This document shows positions 8,620 through 17,705 of a stretch of DNA of 64,000 nt, piece by piece. The stretch covers positions 71,459-135,458 of the forward strand of contig NZ_RQFG01000001.1 of assembly GCF_004769235.1 (NCBI RefSeq). The letters are read 5' to 3'. The translations under genes were made by a program, and so were the position numbers. This stretch comes from Leptospira kanakyensis. Lineage in GTDB: Bacteria; Spirochaetota; Leptospiria; Leptospirales; Leptospiraceae. Under the pieces are notes generated by a model that was not told the origin of the DNA, searched no databases, and saw nothing but the letters and a program-made list of their open reading frames with translations. Position 1 is the stretch's first letter; each line of letters starts with the position of its first letter.

Positions 8620-9584
8620 GAGTCCTTACTGGATTACAACCCTCAGGCAAACTTCATTTAGGTAATTATTTTTCTGCGATCAAAAAAATCTTGGACTACC
8701 AATCCAAAGAAGATTTGTTTCTTTTCATTGCAAACTTACATGCACTCACAACATTCCGATCCAAAGAAGAATTAAAAACCTTCACCTTAGAATGTGCGAT
8801 CGACTTACTAGCACTAGGTGTCGATCCGAAAAAATCTGTTTTTTGGGTTCAAAGTGATGTTCCCCAAGTGACAGAACTTACTTGGTATCTATCCCAATCC
8901 ATCACAGTGTCTCAATTACAACTGGCCCATTCCTTTAAAGACAAAGTGGCAAAAGGTTTTGTTCCAGGTGCCGGACTTTTTACATATCCAGTACTCATGG
9001 CAAGTGATATCTTACTTTTTTCTGCAGAAAAAGTTCCCGTAGGAAAAGACCAAAAACAACATTTGGAATTTGCTCGTGACATCGCAGAAAGATTCAACAC
9101 TCAGTTTGGACAGGTTTTAAGTATCCCAGAACCAGACATTGATGAAAACACGGCGACAATACCGGGAGTTGATGGAGCAAAGATGTCCAAGTCTTACCAA
9201 AACACCATCGACTTCTTTGGAACCGAAAAAGAAATCAAAAAGAAAGTGATGTCGATTGTCAGTGATTCGCGCGCGGTGGAAGAACCAAAAGATCTAGAAA
9301 CCTCTGTTATTTTCCAAATCCATTCTCTTTTTCTCACTCCAAAAGAAAAAGAGACCCAAATGGAAAAATACAAACGAGGTGGGGTGGGATATGGAGATCT
9401 CAAAAAAGATCTCCTTGATTCCATTCTAAATCATTTTGCCCCTTTCCGAGTAAAACGCGAAGAACTGGCACAAAACTTAGATTATGTGCATGAGGTTCTA
9501 AAAGAAGGAAAAGAAAAAGCAAAAGCAGTTGCCGAAGCCAAATTAGAAGACGTTCGAAAAACACTCGGCATTTATCCTTTTTAG
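8616..9584 (+). CDS. trpS: Tryptophan--tRNA ligase
   Basis: A class I aminoacyl-tRNA synthetase that charges tRNA-Trp. The ATP-binding HIGH-type motif is KLHLGNY near residue 12, and the KMSKS motif is AKMSKS near residue 189. GLQPSGKLHLGNY at the start and 322 residues in all are normal for bacterial TrpRS. Its ATG overlaps the stop of the preceding spirochaetal protein by four bases, so translation is coupled. No T-box or leader peptide is seen upstream, which fits its internal place in a long operon. Confidence 0.97.
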   Translation: MRVLTGLQPSGKLHLGNYFSAIKKILDYQSKEDLFLFIANLHALTTFRSKEELKTFTLECAIDLLALGVDPKKSVFWVQSDVPQVTELTWYLSQSITVSQLQLAHSFKDKVAKGFVPGAGLFTYPVLMASDILLFSAEKVPVGKDQKQHLEFARDIAERFNTQFGQVLSIPEPDIDENTATIPGVDGAKMSKSYQNTIDFFGTEKEIKKKVMSIVSDSRAVEEPKDLETSVIFQIHSLFLTPKEKETQMEKYKRGGVGYGDLKKDLLDSILNHFAPFRVKREELAQNLDYVHEVLKEGKEKAKAVAEAKLEDVRKTLGIYPF

Positions 9585-9627
9585 TTTCTAAAGAACCAAC
9601 TTCAGTTTTTAAATACCTCTTTCGGTT

Positions 9628-11457
9628 ATGAAACCGGAGATTTACTTACTCCCCAGATCCGATTTCGGTTGGTTCTGTTTGGGAATTTGTGGGACTGCTT
9701 TTTTTCAAAAACTCGGGTGCCGTTTTCCAGGGTTTCATTCTCTTCTCATCCTATTTTCTCTCGGCCTACTCATCTTCTATTCCATCCTTCCAAGAAAAAC
9801 TTCCCACACTGTAGACAAAAGAATTTACCTTTGTATCCTTTCTTCTCTCGTATTTTTGTTCTTTGCCAATGTACAGGCAAGTCCACGTCCAAGAACCATT
9901 AATCCCCTCTTTCGCTCCTATTTAGAAACCCAAATCAAAAAATCTCCACTCAGTAAATTTGAATCTCGCATCATAATGGGTTTTGTCACTGGATCCACAA
10001 AAGAAATTCCGCCGAGTTTCAAAGAAATGGCAAAAGAATCAGGCATCTTACATTTGTTTGCTGCTTCCGGCCTACATTTAGGAATTTTTATTGGTTCTTT
10101 ACAGTTTTTTGGAAATCTTTGTTTTTCAAAACAAAAATGGATTTCCCTTTTACTTTCTTTAGGAATCGGTTTTCTCTATCTGGCAGCTTTGGATTTTCCT
10201 GTTTCTTTTTTACGTGCCTATTTATTTGTTTTTTTATCTCTCACGGCTTCCTTGTTTTATAGAAAAATTGGGCCGACAGATTTACTTGTGATTTCTTCTG
10301 CCTCCATTGCTTTTTTTCTTTTTTATGATTTTTTAAGTATTGGATTTTTATTATCTTTTGGAGCTGTATTTGGAATATTTTTTATCAAACCTAGTTTTGA
10401 TTTTTGTTTCCTCCCCAAATCAAAATCTTTATTCAAAGAAAACCTTCATTTAACACTCGCTTGTTCCCTCTGTAGTTTCCCGATCCTAGTTTTTTATTTT
10501 CGATCATTTTCTTTTGGAGGGATTGGGATCAATTTTTTGTTAGTTCCTATTGCGGGAATCCTTTTACCCATCCTGTATTTGAGTTTGTTTTTACAAAGCA
10601 TTGTTCCCACATTTCTTGTAGAATCACTTTCTTCTTGGATTTGGGTTCCTACTTCTTTCGCACTTTCTATCTTTCTAAAACTATTTTCCGCATTGGCAAC
10701 CTACGGGCGAGGTTATCAAACCTGGGCCGTGGTTCCAAAAGGACTTTGTTTGATTTCTATTTTTATCATTCTCTGTTTTACTTTTTACCCCAAACTCCGC
10801 ATCCGAAACTGGGCCATTTTAAAAACTTCTCTTTATCTTCTCCCTTGTTTGTTTTTTGGTTTTTCGTTTTTCTTTCCCAGAGAAAAAATCCCCAGTTTTG
10901 AAACCAAACTAGCAAAGGGGAATCTGTCCATTCGTCTGGAGGATCATTTGTATATTTTTGGAACTTGTTATTCCAAAAAACTAATAGAATCCTCTTCTGG
11001 TTTTCCCCCACCCAAAAAAATATCGTTTGAATCAGAATCATGTTTATCTGGAATCCTTTCCCAGATGTCCAAACACCAAATAACAGACGTTTTCTGGCAC
11101 GGAACAAACCAAGATATGGAATGGATCCAAAAATTCCAATTACCCATCCGACCCAAAGAAAAAGAAATTCTCGGGTCAGATATGAATCCCCTTTTTTCCA
11201 TCATTCGTTTTGATGGAAACCCAAAGACCATACAAAGATTTTTAAAACAAACAAGAGAGGCCGACAAATCCCAAACCAACCAAGGTTGGAAGGGAATCCT
11301 ACTTTTGGACTTTCCTCCATGGAAAAAAAAGGAAGCGAAAGAATGGATCCAATACCAAAAACTACTTGGGATTTCTACTGCCTGGAAAATGATACTCGTT
11401 GAGGATCATTTTGAAATCCCCCTACGCCACCATCTCCAATATCCAGACCTTCTTTGA
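9628..11457 (+). CDS. comEC: ComEC/Rec2-family membrane protein
   Basis: A 609-residue polytopic membrane protein. The hallmark of the ComEC competence domain, LHLFAASGLHLGIFIG, lies near residue 140. About ten hydrophobic segments fill the first 420 residues. ComEC forms the inner-membrane channel that imports single-stranded DNA. The usual C-terminal metallo-beta-lactamase domain is not recognisable: no HxHxDH motif occurs, and the last 190 residues look like a divergent soluble domain. Whether it imports DNA is therefore uncertain. Its 3' end overlaps the start of rsmA by about 47 bases. Confidence 0.85.
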   Translation: MKPEIYLLPRSDFGWFCLGICGTAFFQKLGCRFPGFHSLLILFSLGLLIFYSILPRKTSHTVDKRIYLCILSSLVFLFFANVQASPRPRTINPLFRSYLETQIKKSPLSKFESRIIMGFVTGSTKEIPPSFKEMAKESGILHLFAASGLHLGIFIGSLQFFGNLCFSKQKWISLLLSLGIGFLYLAALDFPVSFLRAYLFVFLSLTASLFYRKIGPTDLLVISSASIAFFLFYDFLSIGFLLSFGAVFGIFFIKPSFDFCFLPKSKSLFKENLHLTLACSLCSFPILVFYFRSFSFGGIGINFLLVPIAGILLPILYLSLFLQSIVPTFLVESLSSWIWVPTSFALSIFLKLFSALATYGRGYQTWAVVPKGLCLISIFIILCFTFYPKLRIRNWAILKTSLYLLPCLFFGFSFFFPREKIPSFETKLAKGNLSIRLEDHLYIFGTCYSKKLIESSSGFPPPKKISFESESCLSGILSQMSKHQITDVFWHGTNQDMEWIQKFQLPIRPKEKEILGSDMNPLFSIIRFDGNPKTIQRFLKQTREADKSQTNQGWKGILLLDFPPWKKKEAKEWIQYQKLLGISTAWKMILVEDHFEIPLRHHLQYPDLL

Positions 11458-12286
11458 AGCCAAAGGCATTCGTGCCCAAAAGAAATTTGGACAAAACTTC
11501 CTCATTGACCAGAACATAGTCGATTTTATTGTCAAGTCCGCAGAATCTTTGTTAACTAATGATCTAAGTTTGGCAGAAATTGGAATTGGTCTTGGAACTT
11601 TAACTTATCCCGTTCTCGGTTTGGACAAAAAAACCTACCTCTTCGAAATCGATCATGCTTATATCCAATTGGCCAAAGATGAAATTTTACCTAAGTTTCC
11701 CAAAGCTTTGTTACTTGAGGGAGATGCTTTAGATAATCTTTTTCATATTTACCAAGAGAAAGTTTTTGTATTTGGAAATTTGCCTTATCACCTAACAACG
11801 GAAATCATCAATACCCTTGTCATCCATTGTAGGAATTTCCAAGGCGGGATTTTTATGGTGCAAAAGGAATTTGCCGAACGCCTTGTGAAAGAAACCTCGT
11901 CTTTATCTGTTTTTCTCTCCGCCTTTTGCGATGTGAAGTATCTGAAAACTGTCCACAAAAACTGTTTTTTTCCCATTCCCAAAATCCATTCTGCTCTCAT
12001 CCTTTTGAAACCCAAAAGCCAATCAAAACCAAAGGAATGGCGGCTAGAAACCGAAAGAGAAGTAGAACTCTGGTCTCGGATGCTTCGCACACTCTTTTGG
12101 GGAAAACGAAAACAAATTCAGGTAAGCCTTCGCGAATCTCCTTTTTCTGAAGACCCAGTGTTTCGGGAAGCATTAGGGAAGGCCATCCAGTCGGCAGAAA
12201 TTCCACCCACCGCCAGACCAGAAGAATTGAACCGTGAACAATTTCTGACTTTGGGTCAACATTTACTTGACTATTTGTCAAAATGA
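11411..12286 (+). CDS. rsmA: 16S rRNA dimethyladenosine transferase RsmA/KsgA
   Basis: This enzyme dimethylates two adjacent adenosines near the 3' end of 16S rRNA late in small-subunit assembly. Family signatures are KKFGQNFLIDQNIVD near the N-terminus, the SAM-binding segment AEIGIGLGTLTYPVL and the catalytic GNLPYHLTTEII. The TTG start is chosen because GAGG stands six bases before it; a TTG 12 bases further up is also in frame. The gene begins inside the 3' end of comEC, so the two are probably cotranscribed. Confidence 0.95.
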   Translation: MKSPYATISNIQTFFEAKGIRAQKKFGQNFLIDQNIVDFIVKSAESLLTNDLSLAEIGIGLGTLTYPVLGLDKKTYLFEIDHAYIQLAKDEILPKFPKALLLEGDALDNLFHIYQEKVFVFGNLPYHLTTEIINTLVIHCRNFQGGIFMVQKEFAERLVKETSSLSVFLSAFCDVKYLKTVHKNCFFPIPKIHSALILLKPKSQSKPKEWRLETEREVELWSRMLRTLFWGKRKQIQVSLRESPFSEDPVFREALGKAIQSAEIPPTARPEELNREQFLTLGQHLLDYLSK

Positions 12287-12305
12287 TGGCAAAATCATTT
12301 CCGCC

Positions 12306-13547
12306 ATGTTCGAGAATTTTACACCTCCGCCCATAGTCACGTACGCCATCCCCGTATTCTTCCTTCTGATTGGAATCGAAGTTTACATCGGATACCGCAA
12401 AAACAAAGCCCTCTACCGGCTGAACGATTCCATCGCCGATCTAAGCACAGGAATCATCTCCCAAATTTGGGGACTTTTCCAAAAAGGGATCGGACTCTTC
12501 GCGTATTTCTATATCTACGAACATTTTCGTTTTTTTGAATTTGCTCTCACCAACCCTTGGGCTTGGGTTCTTTGTATTGTTGGCCAGGACTTTTGTTACT
12601 ACTGGTCCCACCGGTTGGCTCACGAAGTCAATATCCTTTGGGCAGGCCATGTCATCCACCACCACAGCGAAGAATACAATTTAGTTGTGGCTCTCCGCCA
12701 AACAGGTCTCGGTGGAATTGTCTCTTGGATTTTCTATGTTCCGTTGGCTCTTATCGGATTCCATCCTTGGATGTATCTGGCCAGTGGACAAATCAACCTC
12801 ATTTACCAATTCTGGGTACATACCAAAGCTGTGGGTAAAATTGGAAAGATTGGAGAATACCTTCTTTCCACTCCTTCTCATCACCGCGTCCACCATGCGA
12901 TCAACCCCATCTATATAGATAAAAACCATGGTGGGATCTTTATCATTTTTGATCGGATGTTTGGAACTTTCCGTGAAGAAACAGAACCTTGTGTGTATGG
13001 AACGGTCAAACCCCTTCGTAGTTTCAATCCGGTTTATGCCAATATCCATTACTATTGGGAACTGATCAAACAAGCGGCCAGTGCTCCCTATTTCCTAGAT
13101 AAAATTAAGGTATTTTTCAAACCGCCAGGTTGGTATCCAAGAGAAAGTTCAAAACCAGCCGGATTTTTACCGATTCCGGAAGTAAGTCCTGCGACTTTCC
13201 ATAAGTATGATCCGAAACCTGGGCCAGAAGTCAGAACCTATACAACCACTTGGTTTGTTCTCGTCCTCCTTTTGTCTTTTGCCTTCCTTCTCTTTGTGGG
13301 AAAATTCGCGCTGGTCTCCCAAATCCTTGTGACCGTTTGGGTGACTCTGTCTCTACTCGCCATCAATGCCCTCATTGAAGGAAAGTCTTGGGCTGGAGCG
13401 ATGGAAATCACAAGGCTTCTTTTTGGATTTCTAGTGATTGCCTACTTTGGCGTGACTTGGCATTACTATGCGATTGGGATTGTTTGCCTTCTTGTGGCGG
13501 GAATCTACCTCTACCGCACGAGTGGACAGAAAGCCCAGGCCGCCTAA
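12306..13547 (+). CDS. Fatty acid hydroxylase/sterol desaturase-family membrane di-iron enzyme
   Basis: A 413-residue membrane protein with the histidine clusters of the fatty acid hydroxylase superfamily: HRLAH near residue 102, HVIHH near 115, and HHRVHH near 192. These bind two irons and support O2-dependent hydroxylation or desaturation of lipids. The spacing and the extra C-terminal membrane helices recall the alkylglycerol monooxygenase (TMEM195) branch, but the substrate cannot be read from sequence. An in-frame TTG lies upstream inside rsmA; the ATG is the more natural start. It is the last gene of the run that begins with etfB. Confidence 0.88.
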   Translation: MFENFTPPPIVTYAIPVFFLLIGIEVYIGYRKNKALYRLNDSIADLSTGIISQIWGLFQKGIGLFAYFYIYEHFRFFEFALTNPWAWVLCIVGQDFCYYWSHRLAHEVNILWAGHVIHHHSEEYNLVVALRQTGLGGIVSWIFYVPLALIGFHPWMYLASGQINLIYQFWVHTKAVGKIGKIGEYLLSTPSHHRVHHAINPIYIDKNHGGIFIIFDRMFGTFREETEPCVYGTVKPLRSFNPVYANIHYYWELIKQAASAPYFLDKIKVFFKPPGWYPRESSKPAGFLPIPEVSPATFHKYDPKPGPEVRTYTTTWFVLVLLLSFAFLLFVGKFALVSQILVTVWVTLSLLAINALIEGKSWAGAMEITRLLFGFLVIAYFGVTWHYYAIGIVCLLVAGIYLYRTSGQKAQAA

Positions 13548-13583
13548 TCCAAATTTAACAATCCGAACCGAACAAAATCACCC

Positions 13584-13612
13584 TCCTACCAGAATCTTTC
13601 TGGTAGGATTTT
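13584..13612 (+). terminator. Hairpin terminator after the hydroxylase gene
   Basis: A perfect 11-base stem, TCCTACCAGAA and TTCTGGTAGGA, has a three-base loop and is followed by TTTT. It lies about 40 bases after the hydroxylase stop and closes the long rightward run. The rest of this 250-base gap holds two small palindromes, TTATGTCACATAA (13691-13703) and ACGGGGCCCCGT (13748-13759), of unknown role. Confidence 0.8.
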
Positions 13613-13800
13613 GCAAACAACCCTCTTGAACGACGTTCCCTAATCATTTCCCCAAAAGAAAAAGGAATGACCTGAAAACTAGCCACAATGTTATGTCACA
13701 TAAATGCCATGATTGGGGCGGATTCCTCGATGGTTCCCCTTGACCGAACGGGGCCCCGTGAGAATTTGGCATTGCACCATAGTTTTTGAGGCGAAATGAG

Positions 13801-14586
13801 ATGAAGCGAAACCGAAGTTACTATATCATTCTAGTCCTAATCCTGTTTGTAGTGACCTACTCCGCATACGCGGCCTACCAGAAGCAAAAAAATGGTCCAG
13901 TATTTTTGGACAACCATGTCTTCCAACGTTATAACGAGCAGTGGGGCCTTTGGGTCGACCTAAAGCTTGAGAAAAAAAGCCTTCTTGAGAAAGCATCTGA
14001 GTTTGGAATCCTAGCCCAAGAGGTAATGGAGATCAACAACCTAAAGGAATCCGATCTGGCACGTTTGAAACGCCCTATCTTTTTTCCTTATTCCTCTGAA
14101 TACATGCGAGGGCTCCAAGAAAAAGAACTCTTTCGTGAAACCGTAGAATCTCCTATCGACCAATTCATTTGGCCCGTTCTTCCCAATCACAAATCTCGGA
14201 TTTCTTCTCGGATTGGAAGGCGTTGGAACACCTGGCATACGGGTCTAGACATCGCCATTCCTAAAAACTCCATCGTCCTTGCAGCAGCAGACGGAGTGGT
14301 CGAAGAATCTGGTCGGAGTGGTGACTATGGCCTTGCCGTCAAAATCTACCACCATGACATGAACCACTTCCATACAGTTTACGGACACAACCAAGAGTTA
14401 CTCGTAAAACCGGGAGATGTCGTTCGTAAGGGACAAATCATTGCTCTCTCTGGAAATACCGGAAAGTCCACTGGCCCCCATGTCCATTTTGAAGTCCGAT
14501 TCCACAATGTGTATCTCAATCCAGAAAACTTTCTCACTCCCTATGAAGAAGGAGTTGCCACAAGCGTCGTTGGATTTGCAGACTAA
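13801..14586 (+). CDS. M23-family metallopeptidase, membrane-anchored
   Basis: A 261-residue protein: a short basic N-terminus, one hydrophobic anchor (YYIILVLILFVVTYSAYAA), a LysM-like segment near residues 55-75 and a C-terminal M23/LytM domain. Zinc ligands are visible in WHTGLDIAIP and in HVHFE near residue 227; a conserved catalytic histidine lies in YGHNQELLV. M23 peptidases cut cross-links in peptidoglycan. A nearly complete motif set suggests it is active. ATG at 13801 is chosen with GAGG nine bases upstream. It heads a five-gene rightward run. Confidence 0.92.
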   Translation: MKRNRSYYIILVLILFVVTYSAYAAYQKQKNGPVFLDNHVFQRYNEQWGLWVDLKLEKKSLLEKASEFGILAQEVMEINNLKESDLARLKRPIFFPYSSEYMRGLQEKELFRETVESPIDQFIWPVLPNHKSRISSRIGRRWNTWHTGLDIAIPKNSIVLAAADGVVEESGRSGDYGLAVKIYHHDMNHFHTVYGHNQELLVKPGDVVRKGQIIALSGNTGKSTGPHVHFEVRFHNVYLNPENFLTPYEEGVATSVVGFAD

Positions 14587-14592
14587 GTATTA

Positions 14593-15420
14593 GTGACGAA
14601 CCTGACAAAGAACAGTTGGACGGATGAAATTTTCAACCGTCTGACAACCATCATACCAAAAGCGCCAGGCATCGCCTGTTTTGATTTCGATAACACTCTC
14701 ATCCGTAACGACTTCGGCGAAAAAATCATGGAAGAACTACTTCATGGTGGACTTGTTTATGTACCAAAAGACCTGTCTGATTTTTTTCGCGATAAAGAAA
14801 CATGGAAAGATCATTCCAAACTAGATCCTACCGAAAAAGAAAGATTGGTTTGGGAAGAATACACTTACCAATTAAAAGAATACGGAATTGAAAAAGGATA
14901 CCGTTGGACTAGTTTTATCTTTGAAGGGATGAACCAAAAAGAATACTACGAAGTGTCTAGACGCACTTGGGAAAGAGTGAACCTTCCTGATCGTGATTCC
15001 GGTGTGTTTCCTCAAGTGGAAATGAAAGACCTCATTGCTTATTTAAACTTCCACCATTGGACTGTTTATATTGTGACTGCTTCCCCGGAACCAGGGATTG
15101 CTGCCATTGCTCATCTTTTTCCTGTCGAAGAATCCAAAGTGATTGGAATGAAACAAGAGTTAGGTGAAGATGGGAAATACTCTCACAAACTCATTGAACC
15201 TTATACTTATGGGGAAGGAAAAGTAAAAGCCATCGAAGAAAGAATCGGTGTGTATCCAGACCTTGCCTTCGGTGATTCCTTTAATGACTATCCCATGCTT
15301 TGTAGTGCCAAACAAATGGCAGTGGCCATCAACCGGGACAACCCTGAGTTTGCCAAAGCTTGCAGCGCCAAAGGAATTTATATCCAACCTTACTTTACCT
15401 TTCCTCCTGTATTGGCTTGA
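14593..15420 (+). CDS. HAD-superfamily phosphatase (phosphoserine phosphatase-like)
   Basis: A 275-residue soluble HAD hydrolase. Motif I is DFDNTLIRND near residue 30, with both catalytic aspartates; motif II is probably TASPE; motif III lysine lies in GEGKVKAIEE; motif IV is FGDSFNDYPML. The helical cap is large and inserted between motifs I and II, as in the SerB/phosphocholine phosphatase branch. The substrate cannot be assigned. The start is GTG, six bases after the M23 stop, without a good ribosome site, which points to coupling. The next gene follows after six bases. Confidence 0.88.
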   Translation: MTNLTKNSWTDEIFNRLTTIIPKAPGIACFDFDNTLIRNDFGEKIMEELLHGGLVYVPKDLSDFFRDKETWKDHSKLDPTEKERLVWEEYTYQLKEYGIEKGYRWTSFIFEGMNQKEYYEVSRRTWERVNLPDRDSGVFPQVEMKDLIAYLNFHHWTVYIVTASPEPGIAAIAHLFPVEESKVIGMKQELGEDGKYSHKLIEPYTYGEGKVKAIEERIGVYPDLAFGDSFNDYPMLCSAKQMAVAINRDNPEFAKACSAKGIYIQPYFTFPPVLA

Positions 15421-15426
15421 GGTGAT

Positions 15427-16113
15427 ATGAACCGACTCTATTTAGTATCAAACTCTATTGGGAATGATGAAGACATCCCTCCTCGCACCAAAACCTTGTT
15501 AGAAGAGGCCGACTGGATCATCGGGGAAGAACAACGGACTACTTCTACTTTTTTAAAGAAGTTAGGAATTACAAAACCCTTTGATCTACTGAACGAACAC
15601 ACTTCCCGCAAGGAAATGGATGAAATCGGAATGAAACTGGCAACCACCAAAAGAACCTGCCTCATTTCTGATTCGGGAAGTCCAGGCCTGGAAGATCCGG
15701 GCAAATGGCTTGTCCCCCTTGCTTGGGAGATGGGAGTGGATGTTCGTTCGGCTCCGGGCCCAACGGCCCTCATTGCAGCCCTAACCAGTTCTGGGTTTGC
15801 CACCTCCCCTTTCCTTTTTTTGGGATTTTTACCCCGAGAAGAAAAGGAAAGAGAACGAACTCTCAAACAATACATAGGTCTTGGGATCACGATCGCCTTT
15901 TATGAAACAGCTTACCGGGCCAAACACTGCCTAGAAACCTTGGCAAAAATCCTTCCCGGAGACCGTCAGATTTTTTTAGCCCTAGGAATTTCCATGGCAA
16001 ACGAAACCAGCTTCCGAGGATCGGCCAAAGAAATTCATAAAAAATTTCCGCAAGGCCTCAAACTCCCACCGGTCTTCGTGATTGAAGAGAAAAAAGAAAG
16101 GCCGAGGCGATAG
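15427..16113 (+). CDS. RsmI-family tetrapyrrole-type methyltransferase
   Basis: A SAM-dependent methyltransferase of the RsmI class (16S rRNA C1402 2'-O-methylation). Family features are LYLVSNSIGNDEDIPPRT at the N-terminus, LISDSGSPGLEDPG near residue 82 and APGPTALIAALTSSG. At 228 residues it lacks the C-terminal helical domain of classic RsmI (about 280 residues). It belongs to the short COG0313 relatives, so the exact rRNA target is uncertain. It lies six bases after the HAD gene in the same run. Confidence 0.85.
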   Translation: MNRLYLVSNSIGNDEDIPPRTKTLLEEADWIIGEEQRTTSTFLKKLGITKPFDLLNEHTSRKEMDEIGMKLATTKRTCLISDSGSPGLEDPGKWLVPLAWEMGVDVRSAPGPTALIAALTSSGFATSPFLFLGFLPREEKERERTLKQYIGLGITIAFYETAYRAKHCLETLAKILPGDRQIFLALGISMANETSFRGSAKEIHKKFPQGLKLPPVFVIEEKKERPRR

Positions 16114-16152
16114 TTTCTTGACAGTACCTCTGTTATATTGGACGCTTGGACA

Positions 16153-16776
16153 ATGGTAAGTAAAGTAGAGCAACCGAGTGACGGAATAGACCAATTGATT
16201 TCAGAATCTGGCGATTATATAACAGATGTCGTCAAAGAAAATCTGAAACTCATCCGCCATACAAAAGGTTTTTCTTTGGACAAACTCGCAAACCGATGTG
16301 GTGTGAGCCGCGCGATGTTATCGCAAATCGAACAAGGAAAATCGGTTCCGACAATTTCTGTGTTATGGAAAATTGCAAACGGACTCAATGTTCCTTTTTC
16401 CGAACTCTTAAAAGAAAAGAACCAAGACGGAATTCATATCCTCAAAGCAGAAAACTCAAAAGTTCTGTATTCCAATTCCAAAGTTTTTGCAAGCCGTGCT
16501 CTTTTCCCTTTCCTTGGAAATCGTAAAACAGAATTCTATGAACTGATTTTAAAACCAGGTGGACATGAAGTTGCCGAACCACATAAAACAGGAACCACTG
16601 AAAACTTGGTTGTTGTTTCCGGCAAACTACGGTTACGTGTTGGTGAAAAAGTTGTGGAACTTGACCAAAAAGATTCTGTGTTTTTTAAAGCAGATGTTTC
16701 GCACGAGTATTCCAATCCCACTGACCAAGAGACTTTAATGTATCTTGTTATGGATTATACGGACGAAATAGGTTAA
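16153..16776 (+). CDS. XRE-family regulator with C-terminal cupin domain
   Basis: A 207-residue transcription regulator. The helix-turn-helix lies near residues 35-90 ([20 protein letters not shown], then [20 protein letters not shown]). A small cupin follows, with [10 protein letters not shown] and later [10 protein letters not shown]. Such proteins bind a small ligand in the cupin and repress or activate metabolic genes. The ATG start is preferred to an upstream in-frame TTG. prmA follows after two bases, so the pair is cotranscribed; the regulator's target is unknown. Confidence 0.92.
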   Translation: MVSKVEQPSDGIDQLISESGDYITDVVKENLKLIRHTKGFSLDKLANRCGVSRAMLSQIEQGKSVPTISVLWKIANGLNVPFSELLKEKNQDGIHILKAENSKVLYSNSKVFASRALFPFLGNRKTEFYELILKPGGHEVAEPHKTGTTENLVVVSGKLRLRVGEKVVELDQKDSVFFKADVSHEYSNPTDQETLMYLVMDYTDEIG

Positions 16777-16778
16777 GA

Positions 16779-17705
16779 TTGGAATATAGAGAACTCAAAG
16801 TCAATTTACCCAAAGAATTATCCGACAGTTTTTATGAACTGTTGGATACACTCCAGTGTGCTGGTTATTACGAAATATTATTTGATGGGGAAGCTCCCAA
16901 AGAAAAAGACCAGGGCCTAATCCGAGACAATACAAACATTCGTATCTATCTTCAAACCGATGAAGTCGATAAAGAATTAAAGATCCTTATCTTCTTAAAA
17001 ATTCACGCACCAAACAATTCGAATGCAGAATCCCGAAATATCGAAACTCGTGATTATGAAGAAGCTTATAAAGAATACTATAAACCATTTTCTATCGGGA
17101 CAAAACTTTGGGTGATTCCCACTTGGGAAAAAAATGAACCCGATACAATCAAACTTTGGAAACCAAATGGAGGGATTCCTCTCTTCATCAATCCGGGTGT
17201 GGCTTTCGGAACGGGACATCATGAAACCACCAAACTCATATTAGAGTATTTGGATGAACTTTATACAAAAGGTGAGTTCCAATTTCAATCCGCTTGTGAT
17301 GTGGGAACAGGTTCTGGAATATTATCCATCGGCCTTGCTAAGTTTGGTGTTTCCAAAATTTTTGCTTTGGACATTGATCCTAATGCGGTAAAAGCTGCTT
17401 GGTCCAATTGGACGGAAAACGAATATCCAAAAGGATTTCAATTCAGTGTGGAAGAATCCGGAATTGATAATCCCAAGTTGTCGGATACAAAATACGATTT
17501 AGCCATTGCCAATATTACTTTTGCAGTTCTTTCACAAAACATCCGTCATCTGGCAAAAATTGAAGCCCCAAGAATTATATTTTCTGGAATCATCACAGAA
17601 AAAAAAGACCAGTTCCTTAGTTTGTTACAAAGTCATTTACCAGGAAAACTCCTCTACTCCAAAGAATGGAATGAATGGTGGGTTCTCGACTGGGTTCGAA
17701 ACTAA
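16779..17705 (+). CDS. prmA: Ribosomal protein L11 methyltransferase
   Basis: A SAM-dependent enzyme that trimethylates ribosomal protein L11. The substrate-binding N-terminal domain covers about 110 residues. PGVAFGTGHHETT is the typical PrmA segment before motif I, CDVGTGSGILSIGLAKFG, and ALDIDPNAV follows. At 308 residues it is of normal size. The start is TTG two bases after the regulator stop. The 3' end overlaps the convergent 7TMR gene by four bases. Confidence 0.93.
   Translation: MEYRELKVNLPKELSDSFYELLDTLQCAGYYEILFDGEAPKEKDQGLIRDNTNIRIYLQTDEVDKELKILIFLKIHAPNNSNAESRNIETRDYEEAYKEYYKPFSIGTKLWVIPTWEKNEPDTIKLWKPNGGIPLFINPGVAFGTGHHETTKLILEYLDELYTKGEFQFQSACDVGTGSGILSIGLAKFGVSKIFALDIDPNAVKAAWSNWTENEYPKGFQFSVEESGIDNPKLSDTKYDLAIANITFAVLSQNIRHLAKIEAPRIIFSGIITEKKDQFLSLLQSHLPGKLLYSKEWNEWWVLDWVRN

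Noticed and set aside
16118..16139. TTGACA followed by TATATT before the XRE-cupin gene
   Set aside because: The spacer is only 10 bases, far too short for a sigma-70 promoter, and no other pair fits.
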